Assembly (NCBI GenBank): GCA_021776565.1
Contig: JAJFFQ010000014.1
Location: 1 to 58,357, forward strand
Direction: 5' to 3'
DNA: 58,357 nt
Origin: Robiginitomaculum sp.
Lineage (GTDB): Bacteria > Pseudomonadota > Alphaproteobacteria > Caulobacterales > Maricaulaceae
Part shown: in pieces, positions 50,740 to 58,357 of the stretch
Numbering within the stretch: position 1 is the first letter of the stretch
How the letters are laid out: every line of letters starts with the position of its first letter
Made by a program: the position numbers and the translations under genes
The notes under the pieces: generated by a model
Told to the model about the DNA's origin: nothing
The model's database searches: none
What the model saw: only the letters and a program-made list of their open reading frames with translations

Positions 50740-53616
50740 CTAAAGAGGGTTACCATCCGCATCAAGTTCAACAACAGGATGCCCGAGGGCTTGCAAACCA
50801 GGCAGAATACTTGCCTTGTCGCCAACCACCACCAAAATCATATCATCCAGTGTGAGATGCTTGGCAGCCAGTGCATTTAGCTCCTCCCGACCAATATCGC
50901 CCAGAATTACGTTCTGCTGGTCGACAAAATCATCCGGCAGATTGTACGTCAGTATCCTGCCCAAAAATCCTGCTTTTTGACGCGGTGTTTCATACGCCCG
51001 TGCATCGCGTTGCCCAAGGGCGCTTTTCAGAAAAGCCAATTCTTCATCGGTCATGCCGGTTTCAGAAAACTCGGCAATTTCCTTTTCAAACTCAATGATT
51101 GACTTGTCAGTAACATTGGCGCGCACACCGGCCTGTGCTGTATAGCGGCCCGCATCCTTATCCGCGCCAAAACCTGATCTGGCACCATAGGTATAGCCCT
51201 TGTCCTCACGCAAATTGATATTGATACGACTATTGAACGCACCACCCAGATTATAGTTCATCAATCCGGCACGATAATACTCGCCAGTAGCATCATAGGT
51301 AAGCGAACGCTTGCCAATGCGAATTTCAGACTGGGCTGCGCCCGGCTTGTCGATCAGATAAAGCGTTCCGGCGGCAAGCGCGGGAAATGGCTGTATCACT
51401 GGCGCTGTCATGGCTGCGCCCGACCAATTGGCAAAGGCACCCAGTTTTTGAACCAGGTCAGCCCTGGGCAAATCACCAACCGCAATAAATGCTGCACCCT
51501 GGGGTGAATAATGCCCTGCATAAAACGCCTTGACGTCATCCAGTGTAATGGCTTTCACCGTTTGCGTTACGCCAGAGCTGGGCCAGGCAAAGGCATTGGC
51601 TTCACCATAGAGTAATTTGCGAAAAATGTTTGTCGCCGTTTGGGACGCATTCTTCTTGCCAGCCTCTATGCCCTGAATAGTTTGTGCCTTCACCCGATTA
51701 AAATCGGCAGGATCAAACTTTGGTTCCAATAATTTTTCGGCGGCAATCTGCAGCGTGGCATCCAGATTGTCTGTTAGCGTGCGGATGTTCATGATTGTAA
51801 CATTATCACCCGCGAAAAAATTTACCGACGATCCCAGTTTTTGCAAACGATTGCTCAGCTCTTCATTGGTTGATTTGTTCGTCGCCTCATTCATCATCGC
51901 GGCGGTCATGCTGGCCAGGCCAACCTTGGCCACAGGGTCAATTTTATGCCCTGCGGGAATACGCAAGCTAATGGTCATTGTTGGCGCTTCATCATTAAGC
52001 GCACCCAGTATAGCAACGTCATTGGCCAGTTTATCCCGCCAGATCGGTGGCAAAGTCAGGGCCGGGTTTGGCCCCGATGCCGGTTGTACGCTTCGATCAA
52101 AATCGTCACTGGCGGTACGAACGGCCAGGCTATCGGCATCAACTTTTTGATGTTCAGGAAACACACGTTCCTGACGTTGCCACGTGTCTGCGCGCGCAAT
52201 CGTGTCGCCCTTGCCTTTGGGGACAATGCTCATGATGACGGCGGGTTTACCTTTGATATATTGATTATAGACACGCATGACATCATCCTTGGTGACGCTG
52301 TCATAGCGCGCAATATCCTTGCCAATATAATCAGGGTTATCGGTAAAGGTCTGATACGCGGCCAGTTGGCTGACTTTGCCGCGCACACTTTCCAGGCCAT
52401 AAATCATGCCCGAAACGATACCGGCCTTAACCCGGATCAGGTCATCATCTTCCACCCCACGGGCTTCAAATTCAGTTAGGGAATCGCGGGCAATTGTTTC
52501 CAGATCCGCCAGGGACTTGCCACTGGCCGGGTTGGGCAAGGCGATAATGGTAAACTGACAGGAAAGTTCAGCACAGCCATGGCCGGTGCTGGCTTGAACG
52601 GCAAATCTGTTTTTGACCATGTTTTTGTACAAAAGCGAGGTTTTGCCACCACCAAGTATGGACATAAGCACATCAAGCGGTGCCTCGTCCGCATGGCGGG
52701 CAGATACTGTGGGCCAGGACATGTAAAGCAGCGATAGCGCCACATTATCTTCCATCGAAATATAGCGATCGGCATCCAGGGTGAATTGTGGTTTTTCCGG
52801 CATGACAACATCAGGGCCACGGGGGATGGAGCCATAGTATTTCACCACCCATGCCAGGGTTTGGGCCTGGTCAAGATCACCGCCAATGGTCAGGGTTGCA
52901 TTGTTCGGCCCGTACCAGCGCAGGAAAAACTTCTTCAGATCGTTAACATCAACCCGGTTCAGATCCTCAATATAACCAATGGTAAGCCATGAATACGGAT
53001 GGCCTTTTGGAAACAGGGCCTCGTTCACCCGCTCACGCAGCAGCCCATAGGGCCGGTTGTCATAATTCTGGCCACGTTCGTTTTTGACAGTTTCGCGCTG
53101 AACCTCAAACTTCTCCTGAGTTACCGCGTCCAGCAGGAACCCCATGCGATCTGCCTCCAGCCACAGGATTTTTTCAAGCTGGTTATTGGGAATTGTCTCA
53201 AAATAGTTGGTGCGATCAGTGTTAGTGGTGCCGTTTAACGTACCACCGGATTCGGATATAATTTTGAAATGCTGCTCATCGCCAACATTTTCAGACCCCT
53301 GAAACATCATGTGTTCAAAAAAGTGTGCAAATCCGGACTTGCCAACATCTTCACGGCCAGAACCGACATGATAGGTCACATCAACATGAACCAGAGGATC
53401 AGAATGATCTTCATGCAAAATCACGGTCAGCCCGTTATCCAGTCTGTATTTGGAATACGGAATTGATATTTCACCGGCCTCTTTGGTTGTTGTTTCAACC
53501 AGTGTAACGCCCGGCGGTAAAGTAATGACGACCTCTGTATTAGAAGGTGACATGGCTTGCTGACATGCCGCCAAAGAAACGAGAGCGAATATACCAATCA
53601 GGTGACGCATGTTCAT
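50740..53616 (-). CDS. M16 family zinc metallopeptidase, lipoprotein
   Basis: A 958-residue pitrilysin-type peptidase with a lipoprotein signal (LAAC at about 15-18). The inverted zinc motif HFFEH (His98, Glu101, His102) lies in the first M16 half; a second, catalytically empty M16 half follows (from about 510, SVNFFAGDN region). Two halves on one chain resemble clam-shell peptidases such as PqqL or insulinase. It may degrade periplasmic peptides or siderophores at the envelope. The start with an AGGA site is 53616; a second ATG is 6 nt downstream. Confidence 0.93.
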   Translation of the reverse strand: MNMRHLIGIFALVSLAACQQAMSPSNTEVVITLPPGVTLVETTTKEAGEISIPYSKYRLDNGLTVILHEDHSDPLVHVDVTYHVGSGREDVGKSGFAHFFEHMMFQGSENVGDEQHFKIISESGGTLNGTTNTDRTNYFETIPNNQLEKILWLEADRMGFLLDAVTQEKFEVQRETVKNERGQNYDNRPYGLLRERVNEALFPKGHPYSWLTIGYIEDLNRVDVNDLKKFFLRWYGPNNATLTIGGDLDQAQTLAWVVKYYGSIPRGPDVVMPEKPQFTLDADRYISMEDNVALSLLYMSWPTVSARHADEAPLDVLMSILGGGKTSLLYKNMVKNRFAVQASTGHGCAELSCQFTIIALPNPASGKSLADLETIARDSLTEFEARGVEDDDLIRVKAGIVSGMIYGLESVRGKVSQLAAYQTFTDNPDYIGKDIARYDSVTKDDVMRVYNQYIKGKPAVIMSIVPKGKGDTIARADTWQRQERVFPEHQKVDADSLAVRTASDDFDRSVQPASGPNPALTLPPIWRDKLANDVAILGALNDEAPTMTISLRIPAGHKIDPVAKVGLASMTAAMMNEATNKSTNEELSNRLQKLGSSVNFFAGDNVTIMNIRTLTDNLDATLQIAAEKLLEPKFDPADFNRVKAQTIQGIEAGKKNASQTATNIFRKLLYGEANAFAWPSSGVTQTVKAITLDDVKAFYAGHYSPQGAAFIAVGDLPRADLVQKLGAFANWSGAAMTAPVIQPFPALAAGTLYLIDKPGAAQSEIRIGKRSLTYDATGEYYRAGLMNYNLGGAFNSRININLREDKGYTYGARSGFGADKDAGRYTAQAGVRANVTDKSIIEFEKEIAEFSETGMTDEELAFLKSALGQRDARAYETPRQKAGFLGRILTYNLPDDFVDQQNVILGDIGREELNALAAKHLTLDDMILVVVGDKASILPGLQALGHPVVELDADGNPL

Positions 53617-53790
53617 TTTGTTTTCCTATATTCAAAACAGGTTCAGGTTCTGGCACGCATCATAGAGGCACCATGGAATTGGTAAAGTAAAAAGAAAACT
53701 GGGCCAGAAATAATACAGTATGGCTAGAAAAAGCCTTGTTTGTGTATGACAGTGGATTTGCTACTCGCAGGGACTAAATTGGAGAACACA

Positions 53791-54342
53791 ATGAACATTC
53801 GCACGATCACAACAACACTGGCGATCTATGCTGTTGCAGGACTGGCACACGCAGATCAAACCATATCCTTGCCGGGCACCTTGCCTAGTGGCGAAGCCTG
53901 CGAGACCGCCTGGAAAGAGGCGCAATCACCAGAATCCGCAGCCGTAGTTTTTGTTGCCGCGCTCATTACCTATCAGTTTGACAAGGAAATTGCCCGGGAC
54001 TGCATGACCCGTATCGTCGATGACAGGTATCTCAGCAACGGTAAACTCAGCCATGATGTTGAATATCTGATTGAGGTCGGCATTGACCGCCATCCCGAAA
54101 TTGCACGCTCCTACGTTAACGGGGCCAAACCGGAAAATGGCTATACCATGCCCGAAGCACCGTGGGCCATCCATTTCACCCGCGATAAACGGTTTGATCT
54201 GGGTAATCATGAATACCGGGTCAAGGTTTATACCTCTGGTCAACCGACATCACGGCCCATTACCATGCGGCGTGATGAGCATGGGCGCTATAGAATTAAC
54301 GAGGCATCTACGCTTTTCGTTGGCGTCGCTGCACCGCACTAG
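53791..54342 (+). CDS. Exported protein of unknown function
   Basis: A 183-residue protein with a signal peptide ending near GLAHA. Segments PGTLPSGEACETAWK, IARDCMTRIV (two cysteines that may pair) and the late GQPTSRPITMRRDEHGRYRINEAST are the recognisable parts; the last resembles closing strands seen in several DUF modules, but I cannot name the family. The GGAG ribosome-binding site sets the ATG at 53791. It is followed by a repeat-rich spacer. Confidence 0.6.
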   Translation: MNIRTITTTLAIYAVAGLAHADQTISLPGTLPSGEACETAWKEAQSPESAAVVFVAALITYQFDKEIARDCMTRIVDDRYLSNGKLSHDVEYLIEVGIDRHPEIARSYVNGAKPENGYTMPEAPWAIHFTRDKRFDLGNHEYRVKVYTSGQPTSRPITMRRDEHGRYRINEASTLFVGVAAPH

Positions 54343-54444
54343 GACAAACAAAACGGGCGCACATATCCCTCCCCTGCCCTCATCAACTCACTTGATTTTT
54401 CGGGATTTTCCCTGCTGTTTTGGCATTAAGAACATTCTCCATGC

Positions 54445-54545
54445 TGTCATTGCCGGGCTTGTCCCGGTAATCCAGTCTTGCTTTGTAACGCCGTTCTGGA
54501 TTACCCGTCCTTCGACAAGCTCAGGATGAGAATCGGGTAATGACA
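54445..54545. repeat. Second composite A-A' repeat with nested B unit
   Basis: Unit A at 54445-54475 (TGTCATT ... AATCCAG) matches the one at 50577 with few changes. An inverted A' follows (CTGGATTACCCG ... CGGGTAATGACA), interrupted by a B unit on the other strand (54508-54530, containing TTCGACAAGCTCAGGATGAG). Ends are TGTCATT and AATGACA as in the first copy. Confidence 0.75.
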
Positions 54546-54575
54546 AGCAAAGACGACAAAAACAACCAACCCGTT

Positions 54576-54610
54576 CCTCATCCTGAGGTGGCGCAAAGCG
54601 CCCTCGAAGG
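54576..54610. repeat. Stand-alone B repeat unit
   Basis: CCTCATCCTGAGG is followed by a GGCGC-aaa-GCGCC hairpin and CTCGAAGG, the same order as in 50623-50660. It lies 31 nt beyond the composite repeat. Confidence 0.7.
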
Positions 54611-54716
54611 AGCGGGGGAAGGAGAAAAACGTCCGGGTTGAACCCAATGAAACGTGAAACATTCTGGAGCAATAAAAAGGCTCGTGCCATATACATCGCG
54701 ATAGCACACTAAAGAA

Positions 54717-54793
54717 TGGTACCGCCTCTTGGTCTCGAACCAAGGACCTCCGGTTCCACAAACCGGCGCTCTAACCTACTGAGCTAAGGCGGC
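54717..54793 (-). tRNA. tRNA-His (GTG anticodon), CCA-encoded
   Basis: A 77-nt cloverleaf: 7-bp acceptor stem GCCGCCT / AGGCGGT, D-arm GCTC ... GAGC, anticodon stem CCGGT / ACCGG with loop TTGTGGA (anticodon GTG, His), T-arm CTTGG-TTCGAGA-CCAAG. The 3' CCA is encoded. The base before G1 is T, so no encoded G-1 exists; the first pair is G1-U72 and the discriminator is A73. This is the pattern of the alphaproteobacterial clade that lost G-1, and differs from the usual bacterial G-1/C73. Confidence 0.95.
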
Positions 54794-54862
54794 ACAAATT
54801 CGTCGTCTTGCGGGCGCGGAACCTAATGCGCCATCCGCGCAAGGGCAAGTCGTTCAAAGCAG

Positions 54863-55645
54863 TCATGCGTATCCACGTTGACGGATATAGGCATCCAGTT
54901 CACGCACCCGGGTTTCCGGTGATGGATGGGTGGATAGAAGCTCCGGCTGACGACGTCCGCCGCCCTCGGCACCCATGCGTTCCCACAGGCGTACTGACTG
55001 GCGCACATCATAACCGGCCCGGTGCATATAATCGACACCCAGCTTGTCGGCCTCCAGTTCATGTTTACGCGAAAACGGCAGAATAATGCCAAACTGAACA
55101 CCGATTCCCAAAATGGCAGCAATTTCCCCTTTATAACGGCTGTCGCGCTGCGATAATGCAACATTGGCGACCTGCATGCCAACACCGGCGGCCATTTGCT
55201 GGCTATAGCGTTCGGCAGCATGGCGGGCGCTAACATGCCCGGTTTCATGACCCATAATGGCGGCAATCTGGTCGTCATTTTCGCTAAATTCCATAATGCC
55301 GCGATAAAACCCGACCTTGCCACCGGGCATAACAAAAGCGTTTTTTTCGTCAGTGTCGAATACCGCATATTCCCAGTTTTCATTTTGGCGGTTGGCACCT
55401 TTAGCTATGCGTCCACCCACACGTCGCAACTGATTATTCAGCGCAGGATCAATGGAAACCGGTGTTTCTTCCTTTACATCAGACCAGGCGCTGGCAGACA
55501 GTTTGGCAAGCTGACCTTGGGAAACCAGCATGAATTGCGAACGCCCGGTTTCAGGGTTGGTGGCACATCCACTAAGCGCCAGAGGCACCACTGTACCCGC
55601 AGCAAGTCCACGGATCAGCGCCCGGCGTGACATTGTAACTTCCAT
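54863..55645 (-). CDS. M48 family zinc metallopeptidase, lipoprotein
   Basis: A 260-residue peptidase. The N terminus combines a twin-arginine-like SRRALIRG with a lipobox LALSGC (Cys27). The zinc motif HETGH (His133, Glu134, His137) is followed by the third ligand Glu in KHELEADKLG. It resembles BepA/LoiP-type periplasmic M48 peptidases that maintain outer-membrane proteins. The AGGAG site supports the ATG at 55645. It is divergent from the asmA-like gene and next to tRNA-His. Confidence 0.9.
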   Translation of the reverse strand: MEVTMSRRALIRGLAAGTVVPLALSGCATNPETGRSQFMLVSQGQLAKLSASAWSDVKEETPVSIDPALNNQLRRVGGRIAKGANRQNENWEYAVFDTDEKNAFVMPGGKVGFYRGIMEFSENDDQIAAIMGHETGHVSARHAAERYSQQMAAGVGMQVANVALSQRDSRYKGEIAAILGIGVQFGIILPFSRKHELEADKLGVDYMHRAGYDVRQSVRLWERMGAEGGGRRQPELLSTHPSPETRVRELDAYIRQRGYA

Positions 55646-55774
55646 AAAACGCTCCTTTTTTTACGTCGCCATAAAACAGCCACTGATTTGCCATAGCCTA
55701 TACCTGAAATACCGAATATAGAAGACTTGGGTTGGGAATCATTTGCGAGGGGCAATAATTCGCCGGAGAACACA

Positions 55775-57841
55775 ATGCGCAAACTCAGCCTGTTTTTCAC
55801 CCTTTTGGTGCTGCTCATTGGTGGAACCATGGCCGCCGCTGCGTTTTTAATTCCACCAGAATTTTACAAACAAAAAATCGAGGAGCAAGCCAGCGCCTTG
55901 CTGGGGCGGGACTTGCGTATTCAGGGGCCGGTTTCCCTGCAATTCTGGCCGACAATACAAGCGCGGGCGCAAACCGTCACACTGGCCAACCCGCCGGGGT
56001 TTTCAAACCCCAACTTTGCCAGCATGAAAGTCATGCGCACCAGCATTGCCATAATGCCGTTGTTCTCGCGCCGGGTGGAGATCAGGGAATTTATACTGGA
56101 AGAGCCGCAAATCGTGCTGGAGAAACGCCGCGATGGTGCTGTCAACTGGGCGATCGGCAGTGCATCCCACGCCAGCACGCGGGCCAGCGCCAATGCCGGG
56201 TTTGTGCGTGAACCGGGAGCACTGCCCCTGGAGGCCTCATTGGGCGAGATACGTTTGATCGGTGGCGACATTAAAATCGTCGATCATGCCAAGGGGAATG
56301 AACACCATTTTGCCAACGTTAATCTGAACCTGAACATGCCCGCCCTTGATGCACCAATGACCGCCAAAGGCGCACTGACGCTCAATGGCCAGGGCTATAG
56401 CCTTGATGCAAAACTGGGTGGATTACGGCAATTTTTGGAAGGTGAGGAAACGCCGCTCTCGCTAAACCTGCAAAGCATCTTGTTCAATGCCCGTTTTGAT
56501 GGCGTCTTTGACAACAGCCGTAAAATTGCGGCCACAGGAACATTGACGCTGACTACTCCCTCGGTGCGCAAGCTGGCCGCCTCTGCCGGAACGGTTTTAA
56601 CCCAAACCCCGGGGACATTTGGTGCCTTTGACGTGACCGGAACCGCAAGTGTCAATACCAAACGGCTTTCTTTCAAAGAGGCAAAATTAAGTTTTGACGA
56701 CATCAATGGTACCGGCAGTTTTGGGGCCGTGTTTGCCGGTGCCAGGCCAAAACTTACTGGCAATCTGGACATTGATCGCCTTGATCTTACACCCTATTTG
56801 CCGCCCCCCGCATCACGGGGGCAAGGGGTGCCGCCCTGGAGCACGACCAGCTTCAACCTTGATATGCTCAAAGTGGTTGATGCCAATTTTACACTGGCGC
56901 TGGGCACTTTGCAGGCTCGCGAGATTAAAATTGGCAAAAGTGCGATGAAAGCGGCGCTGGTCAATGGTCGCTTGCAAGCCAATCTGATCGAAATGGAGCT
57001 TTACGGCGGGCAGGGCACCGGCAAGATAGTGGCCAATTCACGAGGCGCAACACCGTCATTTTCACTTGCCGCCGATATTGCCAGGGTTGAATTTCAACCG
57101 CTTTTGATCGATGCAATAAAATTCAAGCGCCTGGCCGGCACCGGGGCGGTTAAATTTTCACTGCTTGGTGTTGGCGCTTCCCAGGCGGAAATTATGGGCG
57201 ACATTTCCGGGGCCGGTAATCTACACCTGAACGATGGGCAGATTATCGGCATCAATTTGGCCTCGGTGCTGCGCAGCGCACAGACATATATTCTTAGTGG
57301 TGCCTTACCCCTAAAAGCCAATGAGACCCAGGCAACGGATTTTACTGACCTGACGGCCAGTTTCACAATTGCTGACGGTATGGCGAAAACCGGTGATTTT
57401 CTCATGCTGGCCCCGGTATTGCGGGTACCCGGCAAAGGCACGCTGGATATTGGTGGCCAGAGCGTTGATTTTCGCCTCACCCCCCGCGCCGTTGCCTCGC
57501 TGAAAGGGCAGGGCGGCAAAAGCGACCTTGTCGGCATCAAGGCACCCTTTCGTATTCATGGGCCATGGAATGAAATCAAGGCAGGGCTGGATACCAAATT
57601 GTTAAAGAAAAAGGCCAAAAAGAAAATCAAGAAAGAAGTGGGCAGACTGATCGATCAAAACCTTGGTGGTGACGCTGGGGCCACACTTAAATCTCTCTTT
57701 GGTGTGCCAGACACCCCGCCCGAAGACCCGGATGCTGCTGATGAGGAAACGCCGCGCGAAAAAACCGATGAAGAACTGGCTATGGACGCCTTGAAAAGCC
57801 TGTTCAAAAAGAAGAAAAAGAAAAAAACCGGGGATGAGTGA
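55775..57841 (+). CDS. AsmA family protein
   Basis: A 688-residue protein with one N-terminal membrane anchor (about 6-27). The AsmA domain shows RDLRIQGPVSLQFWPTIQARAQ and TVTLANPPGFSNPNFASM, then a long beta-groove region. The C terminus has KKKAKKKIKKEVG, a Pro/Asp/Glu-rich segment and a Lys-rich end (FKKKKKKKTGDE). Family members carry lipids between the membranes or affect outer-membrane assembly. GGAG before the ATG at 55775 decides the start. The TGA stop is followed in frame by an Rhs-type segment. Confidence 0.9.
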   Translation: MRKLSLFFTLLVLLIGGTMAAAAFLIPPEFYKQKIEEQASALLGRDLRIQGPVSLQFWPTIQARAQTVTLANPPGFSNPNFASMKVMRTSIAIMPLFSRRVEIREFILEEPQIVLEKRRDGAVNWAIGSASHASTRASANAGFVREPGALPLEASLGEIRLIGGDIKIVDHAKGNEHHFANVNLNLNMPALDAPMTAKGALTLNGQGYSLDAKLGGLRQFLEGEETPLSLNLQSILFNARFDGVFDNSRKIAATGTLTLTTPSVRKLAASAGTVLTQTPGTFGAFDVTGTASVNTKRLSFKEAKLSFDDINGTGSFGAVFAGARPKLTGNLDIDRLDLTPYLPPPASRGQGVPPWSTTSFNLDMLKVVDANFTLALGTLQAREIKIGKSAMKAALVNGRLQANLIEMELYGGQGTGKIVANSRGATPSFSLAADIARVEFQPLLIDAIKFKRLAGTGAVKFSLLGVGASQAEIMGDISGAGNLHLNDGQIIGINLASVLRSAQTYILSGALPLKANETQATDFTDLTASFTIADGMAKTGDFLMLAPVLRVPGKGTLDIGGQSVDFRLTPRAVASLKGQGGKSDLVGIKAPFRIHGPWNEIKAGLDTKLLKKKAKKKIKKEVGRLIDQNLGGDAGATLKSLFGVPDTPPEDPDAADEETPREKTDEELAMDALKSLFKKKKKKKTGDE

Positions 57842-58357
57842 ATCTTTGACTTTGATTTTCAGACCGATGCTGCGGGGCGACTGACCAAAGAGACCATCTC
57901 TGACCCGGCCTGGATGTGGCGCCCGGGCACGGCGCGTAACGTCGCCTATGCTCCTGCCAACACCCTGGATCAGTTGACCGGGTACATCCGTACCCAGAGC
58001 AGTTTTCCCGATACCTCGGATGCCTGTATCAACCCACCACCGGGGGTGCCCCCGGCCTGTTCGGACGGGGTGGAGTATACGCCCGAGAATGCCGCGCTCT
58101 CCTATGACGCCTCGGGTAATCTGAACACGGATGTGCGCACCATTGGTGCTGATCCGGTGAACCCGCTCTCTGTGACCACCCTGAGCTACACCCATGATGC
58201 CAACAATCGCATGGTAACGGCCAGCATTGCTCTGGGCAGCACGGATGCCTCATACGTTTATGGCGCAGAGGATACCCGCATTTATAAATACAATGGCAGC
58301 ATGGGGTATCGGTTCTCGCATCTGGGCAACATGGTACTGGGGGAGCATCCGGGCGTA
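57842..58357 (+). pseudogene. Rhs/YD-repeat protein fragment, running off the window
   Basis: An open frame of 172 codons starts right after the asmA TGA, in the same frame, and reaches the window end. The product shows YD-repeat-like segments: ALSYDASGNLNTDVR, LSYTHDANNRMVTAS and YVYGAEDTRIYKYNG. No start codon or ribosome-binding site precedes it; the first in-frame ATG is at 57914 and lies inside the domain. The base composition is more GC-rich than asmA. It is best explained as a 5'-truncated Rhs fragment, possibly an orphan toxin-protein relic. Only the visible portion can be judged. Confidence 0.7.

Larger units (their letters stand above)
54343..54716. other. Repeat-rich intergenic region without a gene
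   Basis: A 374-nt non-coding stretch before tRNA-His. It contains a second A-B-A'-type composite (54445-54545) and a separate B unit (54576-54610). I see no coding sequence with a plausible start here. The rest is without features that I can support. Confidence 0.6.

Noticed and set aside
57800-57845. Programmed frameshift at the A-rich Lys run at the end of asmA
   Set aside because: The following Rhs segment is already in the same frame, so no frameshift is needed to join them; stop readthrough is also unsupported.
1-58357. CRISPR arrays, prophage, restriction-modification or toxin-antitoxin systems
   Set aside because: No regular repeat-spacer array, phage structural gene, methylase or toxin-antitoxin pair is visible; the HNH gene and small XRE gene stand alone.

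Overview
The window looks like chromosomal DNA of a free-living alphaproteobacterium with an intact CtrA-type cell-cycle network. The evidence is: a DivL-type pseudokinase with tyrosine in place of the H-box histidine; a tRNA-His without G-1 that has U72 and A73, a hallmark of one alphaproteobacterial clade; a BamF/DUF3035 lipoprotein behind lspA; a DUF2336 protein; and the alphaproteobacterial order xseB-ispA-dxs. Genus cannot be fixed from the sequence. Gene density is high, with many 4-8 nt start/stop overlaps. Most of the window is ordinary core genome, with a few accessory insertions.

Layout. 0.3-5.8 kb: a six-gene plus-strand operon (HSDL2-like SDR, HDAC-fold deacetylase, histidine phosphatase, xseB, ispA, dxs) leading to isoprenoids. 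6-9.2 kb: nudC, then minus-strand AhpD-like, pheA and kdsB. 9.3-11.4 kb: an AT-rich, probably acquired pair (BAAT-type thioesterase/acyltransferase and TetR regulator) with an operator-like palindrome inside its promoter. 11.6-17.7 kb: membrane cytochrome c, NlpC/P60 plus M17 peptidase, TPR lipoprotein plus DUF423, Tat-exported amidase. 17.6-24.3 kb (minus): MaoC, ribF, ileS, lspA, bamF-like, YbjN, low-MW phosphatase. 24.4 kb: a MITE-like element. 24.7-25.8 kb: cheY-cheZ. 25.8-31.5 kb (minus): the conserved envelope/nitrogen block rnd, lptC, lptA, lptB, rpoN, hpf, ptsN.

31.6-48 kb: FemAB/CelD-like acetyltransferase ending in a short palindrome related to the MITE ends, a small outer-membrane-like protein, LysR plus PqqB-like metallo-beta-lactamase-fold protein, divL, a cation/proton antiporter, a small XRE regulator, a class A PBP, HNH nuclease, carboxylesterase, gluQRS, DUF2336, SLT protein and thiO. 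48-54.3 kb: exported proteins of little-known function, a tandem SnoaL-like lipoprotein and a large M16 lipoprotein peptidase, with composite palindromic repeats at 50.6 and 54.5 kb. 54.7-58.4 kb: tRNA-His, M48 lipoprotein peptidase, an AsmA-family protein, and at the edge an Rhs/YD-repeat fragment joined in frame behind the asmA stop.

No clear new defence or biosynthetic system is visible. The most distinctive observations are the DivL substitution, the duplicated CheY-docking-like motif at the CheZ C terminus, the altered tRNA-His acceptor end, the MITE/CTAG palindrome family, the nested A-B-A' repeats, and the operator-in-promoter layout of the TetR gene, which predicts a leaderless mRNA.
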